Positions 41,401-53,096 are shown, numbered from the stretch's first letter. The stretch: 64,000 nucleotides of DNA from Parasponia andersonii (GCA_002914805.1 JXTB01000924.1:1-64000); one strand, 5' to 3'. The notes: generated from the letters alone by a model not told the origin. Translations and numbers: made by a program.

Positions 41401-41644
41401 TGATTTTGCAACCCAAGGGGAGCGGGTTCAAGCTTTGGTTAGTTGGAGGGACCCAAGAGCCACTAAATTGTTTATAGGAGTATGCCTAGCTATAACTATG
41501 ATACTCTATGCGGTGCCACCCAAAATGGTTGCTGTGGCATTGGGATTCTACTACTTGCGCCACCCTATGTTCCGGGACCCAATGCCTCCAGCAAGCTTGA
41601 ACTTCTTCCGGCGGCTTCCGAGCCTTTCGGACCGGCTAATGTAG
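38468..41644 (+). CDS. QKY: QUIRKY-type multiple C2 domain and transmembrane region protein (MCTP), 1058 aa
   Basis: One uninterrupted exon. The N-terminal C2 domain (residues about 20-150) has RKLIVEVVDAKDLLPKDGQG and FRDLNPVWNEALDF, very like Arabidopsis QUIRKY/MCTP15. A Pro/His-rich linker follows (about 160-275, with runs HHHH and HHHHHHH near residues 200-215). Three more C2 domains lie at about 318-450 (QYLFIRIVKARGLAL), 478-620 (LWYLRVTIMEAQDLHI) and 645-780 (GILELGILGARGLLPMK, WNEQYTWQVYDPCTVL). The C-terminal PRT_C region has two hydrophobic hairpins at about 885-920 and 1000-1030. MCTPs tether ER to plasma membrane at plasmodesmata; QKY works with the STRUBBELIG receptor kinase in tissue morphogenesis. 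Coding DNA is GC-rich compared with the flanks. The family usually lacks introns, as here. Assignment to QKY rather than a close paralogue is inference. Confidence 0.95.
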   Translation: MNNTSPSQPQPQPQPPQPPRTIRKLIVEVVDAKDLLPKDGQGSASAYVVADFDGQRRRTSTKFRDLNPVWNEALDFVISDPENMEYEELEVDVYNDKKYCNANGTARKNHFLGRVKLYGTQFAKRGNEGLVYFPLEKRNLLSWIRGEIGLRIYYFDEGVEEAPPQNQPPSEDVPPERPKSPAMVVVEGGRVFEVNSAQMDHHHHGAPPPHHHHHHHGAVPEVIHSPPVVVIEESSPPPVVNLHGEPPPAPEMGGPPPPHEMQFPTEVRKMETRRAVAGERVRISRRPNGEYSPRVITGKFAGETTSERIHPYDLVEPMQYLFIRIVKARGLALSRSPYVKVRTSSHFVKSKPVVQRPGEATDSPEWHQVFALGHNRPDSASSTLEISVWDMQSEQFLGGVCFDLSDVPVRDPPDSPLAPQWYRLEGGDGDQNLGRVSGDIQLSVWIGTQADDAFPEAWSSDAPFVVHTRSKVYQSPKLWYLRVTIMEAQDLHIAPNLPPLTAPEIRVKAQLGFQSARTRRGSMNNHSASFHWSEDLIFVAGEPLEDSLILLVEDRTNKDAVLLGHLVVPVASIEQRFDERHVASKWFGLEGGGGGGGGFAGPGGPYCGRIHLGLCLEGGYHVLDEAAHVCSDFRPTAKQLWKPAIGILELGILGARGLLPMKTKSGGKGSTDAYCVAKYGKKWVRTRTITDSFDPRWNEQYTWQVYDPCTVLTIGVFDNWRMFADVSEGKPDYRIGKVRIRVSTLESNKVYTNSYPLLVLLRTGLKKMGEIEVAVRFACPSLLPDTCAAYGQPLLPKMHYLRPLGVAQQETLRGAATRMVATWLGRSEPPLGPEVVRYMLDADSHTWSMRKSKANWFRIVAVLAWLVGLAKWLDDIRRWRNPVTTVLVHILYLVLVWYPDLIVPTGFLYVFLIGVWYYRFKPKIPAGMDIRLSQAESVDPDELDEEFDTLPSSKPPEIIRVRYDRLRILAARIQTVLGDFATQGERVQALVSWRDPRATKLFIGVCLAITMILYAVPPKMVAVALGFYYLRHPMFRDPMPPASLNFFRRLPSLSDRLM

Positions 41645-43708
41645 ATGAAAATAGTAGATAATTAGTAGGAAAAAAATTTGCAAAATTTGTGGAGGAGAAA
41701 GAAAGTGACAAGATTAATCAAACAACTGTTTGAGTTGGTAAAAAAGTGGCCTCTGAGTGAAAAAAAGGGGGTGTGGGGGATTAAAGTAAAAAAAGTGGCA
41801 AGTTGTCATGATGTCCTTTTTTTTTTTTAATATTTTTTTGTGTTTGAATTGATCATTGACTAACAATTGAGAACTTGAAATAAGAGAAAGGTGGAGGCAG
41901 AATACAGTTTAGGTGGGGAGAGAAAAAAAGAGAGGGAGATAGAGCAAATTGAATGCTCTTCAAAAGGAGATCTCAAATTGGCAGTGAGAGTTTGCTGTAA
42001 TGATGTTTCGGAAAGTATCAACAATGAGTTTCTTTTCATGATATATATATATAAAACTCCATAAAGGAACATGTATTAATTTATTTCTTCACTCTAGTTT
42101 GATAAATCTAATCTCGTACTTTTCGGATTTTAGTTAGGTGAATTGGCTTTGCCAGCGAATTACCACTTACCTAGATAAACGTATCCGGGTTTTGAGCGTG
42201 GCAAGTTACTTTTTCTTCTTTGTCAAACTTGTGAATAGGCTTATTTGAAGGTGGGGTAGACTTGAACAGTTTGAACCCTTCATATTTTCCTTTTTTATTT
42301 CTTGGCTGGTCTCTTTGATGTTTTGGAGTATTGGCTACTATTGTTGCTTAGTTTATTGGATCTGCCTTTTGATGTAATTGTTCCATCACAATTCATAAAG
42401 GTACATATATTCAGGAGAACCATTTTTCTATGAAGGAACTTCTTATATTCACATTTAAAAACTGAGCTCTGAATTTTTTTTTAATCATTAGTTAAGTCAT
42501 ACATTTTTCACATGGTTAAAAAAAGGTTCATGTCTGGATACTCGTACTTTCATTCAAACTATAAATACTAAGAGGTAAAACTCTGAAAAATGTCCAAGCC
42601 TAGGAATATCATGGTGACTTTTGAATTGAATGAGAGGAAAATATGTAACGTATACATCTGCATAGACAGACAAGTTATTTTGGTCTAAATTAACAAGCAC
42701 CACTTTGAGGTTTAGCAAGAAAATTTGGTCCAAAAATTGGTCACCAATCGAAAGGTACACATCAAAGTTGTTGGGTTTGTAGCAAAATACATGTGGTTTT
42801 TCATATTTCTCGCCTAGAAACTGGGTTCCTGACCATTAGTTAAAAATATACAAAGAGATATTTTGGTCATGATCAGAGAGTAATAAAAAGGGTTCTATGC
42901 TCTTTAGTAGAAACGACTTGACCTTCATCCCAGTACAAGATTCCAGGTATTCTTTATCCTCTTTTCCAATTTTTTCTTGTCGTTGATAATTTGTTTTTCC
43001 CTTATATTGTGTTGAACCAAAAAAATGTCAAATTTTAAAAAAACAATGGGATTAAAAGAATGTGGAGACGTTTATAGGTTGGTTCCCTCTCCCATTCTCC
43101 TACCTTTTTTTCTTATTTATTCTTTTTTTTTTTTAAAAAAAGGTAATTAAATCCTATTATCCCATTATTTATGAGATAACTTTTCACTCAGAAAAATACA
43201 AGTGGTGGGAGAAAAAAAAAGAAATAAAAATAAATTATTTTTTTTTAAGTGTAACTATAAATATGGACACACAAAAAGTCAGTAGGAGACTTTTAAGGGC
43301 AGTCAGAAAAAAAATACGACAAAATAAAAGAGGGAAAAAGAAAGAAAAATAGAGAGGAGAAAGAAAGAAAGTTAGAATATATTTAAATATTAAAAGTTAG
43401 AATATGTCTCTTGGAAATTCGGAGATTATATCAAATTAATCTCATTGACTCTCGTTAAATTTAAACAAATGTTTCTGTCGTGAATGGAGTTGATAAATAC
43501 AATACATATAAACATATTTATATATGTACTATATTTATTTGGTAGTGGGATTATCTAAATTTGGATAATTAAATTTAGAAAAATACAGAGAAGTAAAAGG
43601 TCATTGCGATATGTGCATAATCCCATATTTCCTTCAAAAGCCGCTGAGATAAATCCTCATTATTTACCAAGTAACGTGGACTTGTGGAAATGTGAAAATG
43701 GACTTTGT

Positions 43709-43739
<31 letters not shown>

Positions 43740-45785
43740 AAAGTCGCAGTATCTTCTCCCTTCAACATTCTCAATAGCTCAACTTCTAAAAGCTGAGATA
43801 TTAGGCCCAAAACAAATGAGATGAGGCCTAAAGAAAGATATCAAATGCCAAGGTCCAATAACTTCTCTAACTACAAGCCCAAAGGAAAGACATAAAAGTC
43901 TAATTTTAGGTCCAGATGATGCTTGTTTCCTGAAATGGCCCACAGACCTTTAAACATATGACCCAAATCCAAAGACCTTTTCCTTACATCACAAACGATC
44001 TTCCAAAAGTCCAAACAGAGAATAAAGGCCAGCCCAAAAGCCAAAGCTCTAAGACTCTTGTCTAGGCCCAATAACTCTTTGACTACAAAGTCCAAATTTT
44101 GCAAACCCAAATGTCTCGATATAACTTTAAACAGAACCTGTAAGACCACGTTCAGGACTCTGAAGTCTCATGTGCTTCTCTTCCACGTGCAATCATACGG
44201 ATAGAAAATGAGAAGTCAAGAACATGAGCTCTCTCCTTTTTATACATGGTTTTATGAAGGAAATTTTTATAAGATCACACAATGCAGTAAGCATTCTCAA
44301 TGCATACAAAAAATGGAGAGTGGACCAAAGAGAAAAATTAATTGGAATAACAAACAACAAGTATATTCCAATTAAACTTAAACATGATAAAAATTAAGGC
44401 TCCAAAGCTCTCCCTGAGTCTATATATTTTTGTCAAAAGTCAAATTAAAACAAATTTAATGGATTATAAAAATATCCATAAAATGAAAAAAAAAAAAATC
44501 TTTTTAGCTTATAGTTCTACAGAATGAGATTGCTAAGAAATAAACCTAAACTACAAAATTACAAAAATATTATGAATTACGTCAGACTTGATTCCGCAAA
44601 ATATATGTAAGCAATCTAAAAAATATATTAAGTGCAGTTACAAGTTCAAATCAAACTTTCAAAAGTTCCAAATGAAGTCATTCACCACATAATTCACAAA
44701 AGTCATATCAAATGACAAAAAATTCCAAAATACCAATGAGGCCATTCACCTCAAATTCTCCAAACCACAAAAATATCATGAATTATGTAGACTTGATTCT
44801 TCGTAAAAGATGCATAGGCAACTTAGTTGCAAAAACCAATTATAGTCATAATTTCTAAATAAAATCAAACTTTCTTAAGATTCCAAAAAAGCATTCACCA
44901 CCAAATATAAACACAACTCCTAGAATTCCATAAAAAATCATTTATCTAGAAATTCACCAACCTCTAAAATGCTTTCAATTCCGCGATATGGACATCTAGT
45001 AAAATTTCATAAATTCTCAAATATTGTCATAAATTTCTCTAAATAGTCATTCACCAAAATTTTCTAATTTTCAATTTAACACTCTTAGAACAGCAAGTGG
45101 TTTGATCCCTCAACGAGGTATGTAGGCAACTCAATTAATTCAGTTGAGTATAGTTGTAATCTAAAATCACCAAAATTTCTCCTAAGTTACGTAAGTAAAT
45201 TGATGTCATTATAATTAGAATCAAAGGGTATTCCTTTAGACTAAAAGATTGTAATTAAGAAATTATTCTTATAATCTTGAATGTGTCGAACTCTAATTAA
45301 TAAACTCTCGTACTTTAAGATTAACATAGGTAAAATTATGTTGTGCGATTTGTAAATTTTTACTCAACATATTGCTCATTCGGCAGTAGTGCCAAGGAGT
45401 CCAAATTACTCTATTATCGTGAGTCGTTTAAGTCGTTCATGTTTCTAAATTGACTGCCGTTCATGTTCAAAATGACATGTCGTTCACATTTGTTGTTATG
45501 TTGTTTACGATTTGTGGGTACAAATTCCCCTCCGCCCTCAAAAAAAAAAAAAAAAAAGAAATGAAAGGATAGGAGAACACCATTTCAAAAAAAAAAAAAG
45601 AGTTGAGCTTTTTTTTTAAAAAAAAAAATTACTAAAACATAGTTGAGTTATTCACAACATTATACATACTATCCAGGATTCAATATAGAACAGTCATGGG
45701 TCAATTGTCTTATTATAACATTGTGGTTTGATTGAATGAAATTACTATTTTATACCTTTTTAAAAAATTATATGTCCGGCACGTG
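41645..45785. other. Intergenic region between MCTP and VDAC genes
   Basis: No gene is supported. A (TA)n microsatellite lies at 43709-43735. From about 43760 to 45540 the sequence repeats short phrases (AGGCCCAA, CATTCACC, ATGTAGGCAACT, TTGATTC). This includes the TAGGCAAC phrase often found in plant LTRs, so it may be a decayed LTR; without an alignment this is only a suggestion. Poly-A runs are at 45538-45600. Confidence 0.45.
43709..43735. repeat. (TA)n microsatellite
   Basis: Thirteen TA dinucleotides in a row, likely variable in length between individuals. Confidence 0.9.
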
Positions 45786-46159
45786 TTGTAATAGGTTTAG
45801 CAATACTATTCCTTTTTGTTTTTTTTGTTTTAAATAAATGAAGATATAGGGTTGATGAAAAGAAATTTGGACCGTTTTTCTGATGAAATTTAAAAGAATG
45901 AACCAGGTGGGCACTTTGCTATGTGTACACATTGGTACATCAGGAAAGGGACTTTTTCCCTTGAACGAAGAAACTATTAAAAATATGTAACAAACAAAAT
46001 GAAGCAGTACAACAATTCTAGACAAAATCTTTTGCATCTTTATTATTAGTATGTGTTCATGCTGCTCTTTCTTCTATAGTACTTGACCCCATTTCCTTTC
46101 TTTTGGCAGAGGAAACTCAGTAATAAAAACCCAACTACTGTTCTAATCTTTGGTTCAAA

Positions 46160-46448
46160 AATGAGAGACACAAGCAAAGCTGATCAACATGAAGATAAAG
46201 TGAAGTCGAAAAGGAGAAAAAGAAGAGAAGAAAAAAGAGGAACATGATAAAGGAGAGGGGAAGGAAGAGAAGAAGAAGACAGACAGGAAGGAGGAGAAAA
46301 AAAAGAGTCCCGAAGACAATAAGGAGGCCACGAAACTGAAACAAAGCTCGAAAAGATCGAGTCGAAGATTCAGGCCTTGGTGGCTAAGAAAGAAGAGATT
46401 TTGAAACTGATCAAAGAAGCTGAGCAAGGAGCTGCTCCTATAAGTTAG
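46160..46448 (+). pseudogene. E/K-rich coiled-coil protein remnant (copy A)
   Basis: Lys/Glu-rich coding-like DNA starting at ATG AGA GAC. It needs at least one frameshift to reach a C-terminus reading LEKIESKIQALVAKKEEI and LKLIKEAEQ, followed by a TAG. The tail looks like a short coiled coil found at the end of plant Glu/Lys-rich proteins, but I do not recognise the gene. The shared ATG context and frame in copy B suggest a once-coding unit before the duplication. Confidence 0.5.
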
Positions 46449-46616
46449 TGGACCTGGTCTGACTACGTTTGACTCCTCTTGAAAAAAAATTAAAGTGATT
46501 TAGAAAATAAATGACTAACGGGTCCAAGACCCTTATGTGTAAATTGTATAGCATTGTGATTATGTGATGAGTTTCTAAACCAACACGTGTATAGTACCTT
46601 TACTCCCTTGTAAATT

Positions 46617-46762
46617 CCAGATTGTATCATTAGGAAGACTTAAACTGAATAATAGCTGTTAAATTACTAAGCTAATGAAGTTTTAATCTCCAGATTGTAT
46701 CATTAGGAAGACTTAAACTGAATAATAGCTGTTAAATTACTAAGCTAATGAAGTTTTAATCA
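46617..46762. repeat. 73-bp perfect tandem duplication
   Basis: The segment starting CCAGATTGTATCATTAGG occurs at 46617-46689 and again at 46690-46762 without differences. Copy B of the segmental duplication has it only once (near 53356), so this is a later, local event. Confidence 0.92.
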
Positions 46763-47091
46763 TGAGACAATGTTTATTGGTTATAACAGTTACTTAACCA
46801 AAACTATGCATAACGCTATTTGTATCATCCTGTTTTAGCATAGAGACCCCATGGATGCATTCTCTAAAGAGGAATATACTTAAAAAGAACCATATTTTCC
46901 ATAAAATAGTTTTCAGAAATGAGTAAAGTTATATATAACTGTTGACGAAAGTAGTTGGATCCTATATGTGAAACATCAAAAACAGAACCCAAAAAGGGTC
47001 TTGGAAGTTTCATTTTTCTACTGAAGCCCCCTGTGTTATATCAATTAGTACACTAGGAAACTTCCTCTTTGGCTTTTTTCTTGTCACTGTC

Positions 47092-47098
47092 TATAAAT
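47092..47098 (+). promoter_or_regulatory. Likely TATA box of VDAC gene
   Basis: TATAAAT lies 80 bp upstream of the start codon. The corresponding site in copy B reads TGTAAAT. Confidence 0.5.
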
Positions 47099-47177
47099 TT
47101 TAAATGTAACTAGAAACCAATCAAGACTGATAAAATAACAGACTAGTTTCTTCTGTCTTCACTGATTTTAACAAGAA

Positions 47178-48665
47178 ATGAGCAACTGCCCAGGTTTATA
47201 CTTCGATATCGGCAAGAAAGCTAGAGGTTATATTACTTAATCCTTTTCATTTAGTCTAAATTCTCTTGTCATGCTTTGTTAGATGTAACTTGACATCTTC
47301 TTATGCTATTGACTCAAACATATTCTGACTTAGACATATTCGGTTCTGTTTTTTGATTAGATGTTCTCTATAAGGATTTTGCTCAGCAACCGAAAATTTA
47401 TGAAATAAACTACCAATGCTGCGGTTGGAGCTTTGATCTCTCTTGTAAAAGTAATCTCCCTCTTAATCTGTGCGTGATGTAGCTCAGGTTTACTTTTCAA
47501 TTTCCCATTTTTTGTTTCCATGGAATTATAGTCTCTCAATAGTTGGTCACATTTGACAATGTGACTTCATCAAATAAAACAATCATAGTTTTAATCCAAA
47601 GGTTAAAATTACATACAGTATGTATACTTCTTTGTGCACATGGATTGATATCAGAATTGATGGTATAATATGATATTTTTGCTTCTGTGACCAGTTCAAG
47701 ACATTGTCCCTGGACTAAGTGCCCTAGTTGGACTTGTAGTACCCCATTCTGGCAAGGTAAAAATATTTGGGACCCAAATCATGTAATGTATACATTACTC
47801 AAAGCTTGAATCAAGAGCATAAAGTGACTGTTGTAACAGGTGGAACTTCAATACATGCAAGATTACTTTGGGGTAACTGGAGGCATTGGACTAAAAGCAG
47901 ACCCTGCTGGACTCTTTAGTCCATTACTGAACTTCTCAGGTGTAGTGGGCACCAACATTTTCTCCTTTGGAACTGGCCTTGCCTTTGACTTGGGAACAAG
48001 GGCATTTGACAAATTCAACACTGGTTTGAGCTTCAACAATGACTTGCTTAATAGTTCCTTGACCTTGTGAGCAATCCTTATAGAACTTGGACAAAGAAAA
48101 ATATTAAATTGCTTTACATTTGTATGTACTATTTATGGGTCTTGTAACATTATTTTCAACTGATCGAACCAACATAACCAATCCAGTCTAATTCACTAAT
48201 TCTTTTTCCCTTTCGGAAAATGTGGATCGGTGGTAGAAAAACGTGACCTTAATTAGACTGACTGCACTTTTTACTCCAAAAAAAAAAAAAAAAGAAAAAA
48301 AAAAAACCAAGCCAAACTGATTTCTTGAGCTGAAGTGGTTTACTTTCCCTGAATTATGCAGGGATAAGCTTGACACTTTGAAAGCTTCTTGTTACTACAC
48401 AGTGAACCCGCAAACCAATACCGCCATCGCAGCAGAGCTGAAACATAGCTTTATGACGAATGACACATCTTTCGCCATTGGAGCTCGTCGCGATTTGTTT
48501 CCCTTGACAGTGTTGAAAGGCAAAATAGACACACAAGGAAAGGTTGCTGCTATGATTCAGCAAGGGTTGTGGGAGAAGTTCTTTATAACTATAGGTGGAG
48601 AAGTAGATTTTATGGACCAAAGGAGGGTTCCTAATATTGGACTCTCTATGGCTATCAGAGTCTGA
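47178..48665 (+). CDS. Mitochondrial outer-membrane porin (VDAC), short form, about 243 aa
   Basis: A voltage-dependent anion channel, a beta-barrel that passes metabolites across the mitochondrial outer membrane. Exons are 47178-47226, 47361-47450, 47695-47756, 47840-48066 and 48362-48665; all phases agree. Typical VDAC signatures are PGLYFDIGKKARDVLYKDF, GKVELQYMQDYFGVTGGIGL, NFSGVVGTNIFSFGTGLAFD and the C-terminal EKFFITIGGEVDF. Usual plant VDACs have about 276 residues. Here about 35 residues are missing between exons 2 and 3, and the segment WSFDLSCKIQDIVPGL replaces several strands. No further exon is visible in that 244-bp intron, so the protein may be a divergent short paralogue with fewer strands. 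Confidence 0.88.
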
Positions 48666-49869
48666 AATAGAAATAATACTTCAAAATTCAGATGATGGAA
48701 AATTAATCCTCATATTCAGATGAGAGCCTGTTATAGTAAGTTTGGTGTGTATGATAAACAAGAATAATGTTCCTTTATTCATTGTTGGGACCTTTGTGTG
48801 TCTAAGGGGCCTGTAGTATGAGTATAAGTGTGAGAGATGAGTTTTTGATACGTGTATTTATTTATTTATCTATTTGAATTAGTCAAATGTTGAATAAGTT
48901 TAATGTGTCTAGTCTTTAGGTAGGATGTAAATCGGGCTACACAAACTTAAACTTTCAGGTTTGAGCGTTCGGATTTCAGCTCCAAATCAAGTTGGACTGT
49001 GTTTAAATTAGTAAAAATCATACTTAAAACGTAATTTTAAACGCTTCGAGCTCTGTGTTTGGATTGATTTTTTATTATAAAATAAAAACTAATATTTGAT
49101 GATCAATAACTTATATATTGATAATTAATCACAATATTCAATCTCGAATATTGATATTTTGCTTATTAATTTAGTCAAAATAAAATTCAATTACATTATT
49201 TTAAAAAATTAACTATTATTAAAAAAATTTAATATCAAATAGTTAAAATATTTTTTCAATTATTTATAAGTAGTAAGTCACATTTTTACTTGGAATATAT
49301 AACATTTTTAAAATTTTGGATATTAAATTTAGGTTTTTCTAAAAAATAAAAATTATTATATTTTTTGAATTTAGGCTTTTAAATTGGATTTTAAATTTAG
49401 ATTTCAAATTCAGACTTCGAATTAGTGAAAAATACTAGATCCAAGCTTAATCGATAATCAGATTCGAATTAGACTCGGTCCACGTGGGATTCGAGCAGAG
49501 TTCCAATAATACTTTCTTTTTTTTTTTTGGGCTAATCTATATCGGTTGCAGGCTCTTTTTACACCCTATCTTTTTAGGAAATAATGGGTGAGTTTTGTAC
49601 CTACGTCCTTTTTGTTACCTACTTTAGTACAGAACTTTTTTTTTTGGTGTTGTGTTGGCACTTTTTTATATGTATAAATATTCAATGAATAAAGGCAGAG
49701 GGGTACATCTCTCTATTCAACACAATAATAAAAAAAAAAAAAAAAAAACTATTTTTCATAGTTGCAGGTACAAGGTCTACTCGAAAGAATCCTGAATTAT
49801 CGTATTCTTTATTTGCTTCTTTTATACAATTAAAAATAGGCAGACCTTCAAAAGCTTCCTCTAGCTCGT
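48666..49869. other. VDAC 3' flank and probable gypsy LTR remnant
   Basis: The first part is the 3' untranslated region and AT-rich spacer. From about 49510 it may be the LTR of the following gypsy element. A TATA-like TATATGTATAAATA lies near 49667-49680, and a tRNA-primer-like site (TGATACCAGAGC) follows at about 49881-49892. The left LTR boundary could not be fixed. Confidence 0.45.
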
Positions 49870-52855
49870 TTGTACCAAAGTGATACCAGAGCTTGGCAAT
49901 AGATAAAAAGGTGGAGGATTTAGAGAGAGCTATGGAGTCAGTCAACAGCCAAGGAGAGCTCTTTAAGTTGTTGGCAGAATCTCTAACCAAGCTCAGCACT
50001 AGAATGGAAGAAATAGAGCATTCTTCAACACCAAGTCGCACACCAGCTGTTCGATAGAATTTCGAAGAGGGCCAAACCAACCAGTCCATTAATGTGCCAA
50101 GAGGGTGAAGATTGATTTTCCTCGCTTTGATGGCCAGAGTGACCCTATCATTTGGTTATTCAAGGTAGAACAATTCTTTGGGTTACACAATATTGCAACA
50201 AACGATCGTGTTTCACTTGCTTCGTTCCACCTGGAGGGGTGATGCCCACTTATGGTATCAATTGTTGCAACAAGAAGCAGTAACCGTCTCATGGGAAGAA
50301 TTTAAAGAAGGCATGAATTCAAGGTATGGGCCAAGCCAAATCAATATCTTGATGTCTTTAGTGAACTTACTCTTTGCAACAAACTGGCTCTGTCCGTGAC
50401 TACCAAGACCAGTTTTGAGAAGCTGTTAGCTAAGGCTGGACCATTGGAATAAGCATGCCAAGCCAGCTGTTTCATTGGAGGACTTAAGGACACAATTCGC
50501 ACTGACGTCAAAGCCAATAAGCCTCGTACCTTGTCATCCGCCATTGGATTAGCTCAGTTATATGAAGCACGAGACCCCCACTAATGGAAATCTCATCAGG
50601 CATCTCCAAGACCTGCTGCGCCACAACGCTTCACTCCCAATAATAATCCCATCAAGAGAATGACCACAGAGTAGTTGAATAAACGAAGACGGAACGGTTT
50701 ATGTTTCAAATGCAACGAGAAGTTTGGTCCTGGACATGTGTGCAAGAAACTTTTCCTGATACAAGATACTCTGGAAGCTAGTGATGATGATGTAGAGATG
50801 GAAGACGATGGAATCACAGAAGCTCAACTACTGGGGATTCCGCTATATGCTATTGCTGGTTTGCGAGCCCCTGACACCATGAGGGTGAACGATCCCCTAG
50901 TTCGTTAACCAGTTATGGCACTCATTGACTCTATGAGCACCCATAATTTCATTAATAGCAATTAGCAAGGAAAATAGGGCTTCAACCTGTGCCTCCGGGG
51001 CATTTAGAAGTGGTGGTGGCTTCAGGAGAAAAGCTTGCTAGTCCTGGAAAATGTAACCAGATGCCTCTCATGCTACAAGGTAACTCAATCTTAGTCGATT
51101 TTTACTGGCTTCCTATAGAGGGATACGATGTGGTTTCAGGGCTCAATGGCTAAGCACTCTTGGACCTATTAAATGGGATTTCTCTCAATTAACAATGAAA
51201 TTTGATTTGCCTTGCAAAATAATTATGTTACGAGATCTGAGAAATTAAAAAAACCAAGAGATTAATTGCCAAGAGCTGCAACGTGCAAGTGGAAAGAAGA
51301 AAAGAATTTTGTTCTAGTTGTTGCTCATCATGGAGTCACCATCTAGTCGACAACCAATACAACCTGGAGTGTAAGAGATTCTTCCAAGGTATGCAGAGAT
51401 TCTGACTAAACTGAAAAGTTACCTCCTATCCATTCTTGTGATCATAAAATACCTATACAACCTGGTCAAGGTCCAATATCAGTAAAGCCCTATCGTTACT
51501 CTCATTTCCAAAGGCAGAGATCGAAAAATTAGTGGTCAAAACATTGGACGCGGAGATCATTCACCATAGCAATAGCCCATATTCATTGCCAATGATCTTA
51601 GTAAAGAAGCCAGATGGGTCATGGAGATTTTGCGTCGACTACAGAGCTTTGAGCCAGATAACAATCAAAGATAAGTTTCCAATTCCGGTCATCGACAAAC
51701 TATTAGATGAATTACATGGTGCACAGGTTTTCTCAAAGTTAGACCTACGATCGAGATACCATTAAGTCCGCATGAGCCCATAAGATGTAGAAAATACTGC
51801 TTTCAGAACTCACCCCGACCACTACGAATTCATGGTAATGCCTTTTGGTCTCACTAATGCTCCATCTACTTTCCAAGTGCTTATGAGTATTCAACGATCA
51901 ATTGCAAAAATTTGTTTTAGTCTTCTTTGATGATATATTAATATATAGCAAGTCTTGGGATGAGCATATGAAATATTTAGATGTTATTTTCTCAATCTTA
52001 CAAAAGCAAGGGTTATATGTGAAACTAGAAAAATGTCTCTTTGGACAAAGGGAAGTTTAGTACCTCGACCATCTAATATTTAGTGCAGGAGTGGCAGTAG
52101 ATCCTGAGAAAATTGAAGCAATGCTCAATTAGCCGAAATCATAAACACTTAAGGCATTGCGAGGTTTCTTGGGATTCACTGGCTACTACCGAAAATTTAT
52201 CCAGTCATATGGTAAGTTTGCTGGTCCACTTACAAGGCTACTAAAGAAAGAGTCTTTCAATTGGGATGAAGTAGCAGAGATGACTTTTTTCAAACTTAAG
52301 GAGGCCATGACCCAAGCACCTATGCTGGCTCTACCAGATTTTTCAAAAGGATTCATTGTAGAGTGTGATGCCTCTGGATCAGGAGTGGAGCAGTGTTGAT
52401 GCAAGAGAGACCAATTACTTTCTTCAGTCATGCACTTCAAGGGAAACACTTCCTCATTTCAACATATGAAAAAGGAGATATTAGCTTTGGTCTTTGGCGT
52501 TCAGAAGTGGCGCCCCTATTTACTCGGAAGAAGATTTGTTATGCGCACTGATGACCAAAGTTTGAAGCACTTACAGACGCAAAGGATCACAACTGCGGCT
52601 CAATAAATGTGGTTGTATAAGTTAATGGGTTTTGACTTTAATGTAGAATATAAAAGTGGAAGGGAAAACAAGGTGGCAGATGGTCTCTCAAGAAAGGATG
52701 AGAAGATAAAGACTGAGCTACATGCAATTTCTCAACCAGTGCCCGAATGGATTCATATCATCAAGCGGGAGATTCGAGAAAGTTCAGAATTGCAAGGATT
52801 GGTGAATTTATTTAGTTGGTAAAGGTCGTTGTATAAGTTAATGGGTTTTGACTTT
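49870..52855 (+). mobile_element. Ty3/gypsy retrotransposon fragment, 3' truncated
   Basis: Gag (about 49910-50760: HLWYQLLQQEAVTVSWEEF, RYGPSQ) with a knuckle-like CFKCNEKFGPGHVC, an aspartic protease remnant (ALIDSMSTHNFI, about 50918), reverse transcriptase (51532-52060: [32 protein letters not shown]) and RNase H (52157-52560: [26 protein letters not shown]). It ends after VADGLSRK (about 52690) with no integrase or 3' LTR. Many stops and frameshifts. The right end is the junction with the duplicated VDAC region. Confidence 0.88.
52613..52855. repeat. 27-bp direct repeat at the gypsy/duplication junction
   Basis: A 27-bp stretch starting TTGTATAAGTTAATGGG occurs at 52613-52639 inside the gypsy RNase H region. 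It recurs exactly at 52829-52855, immediately before homology to the VDAC upstream region begins. Both ends share ACTTT with copy A. Confidence 0.88.
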
Positions 52856-53096
52856 TCTATATGTACACATTGGTACACCCGGAAAGGGACTTTACCCTTT
52901 ACTGAAGAAGCTATTAAAAATATGTAAGAAACAAAATGAAGCTGTACAACAATTCTAGGTAAAAGTTTTTGTATCTTTATTATTAGAGTGTGTTCATGCT
53001 GCTCTTTCTTCTAGAGTACTTGACCCCATTTTCTTTCTTTTGGGAGAGGAAACTCAGTAATAAAAACCCAACAGCTGTTCTAATCTTTGGTTCAAA

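Larger units (their letters stand above)
45790..47260 (+). repeat. Segmental duplication copy A (VDAC upstream region and exon 1)
   Basis: Colinear with 52850-53984. Shared landmarks in the same order are TACACATTGGTAC, GGAAAGGGACTTT, TGTTCATGCTGCTC, the E/K-rich remnant, GTTGACGAAAGTAG, CTAGAAACCAATCAAG and VDAC exon 1. Copy A runs on into the full VDAC gene. Confidence 0.9.

Noticed and set aside
43871-44149. 92-codon - strand frame
   Set aside because: It arises from repeated AGGCCCAA/AAGTCCAA phrases on the + strand and has no recognisable domain.
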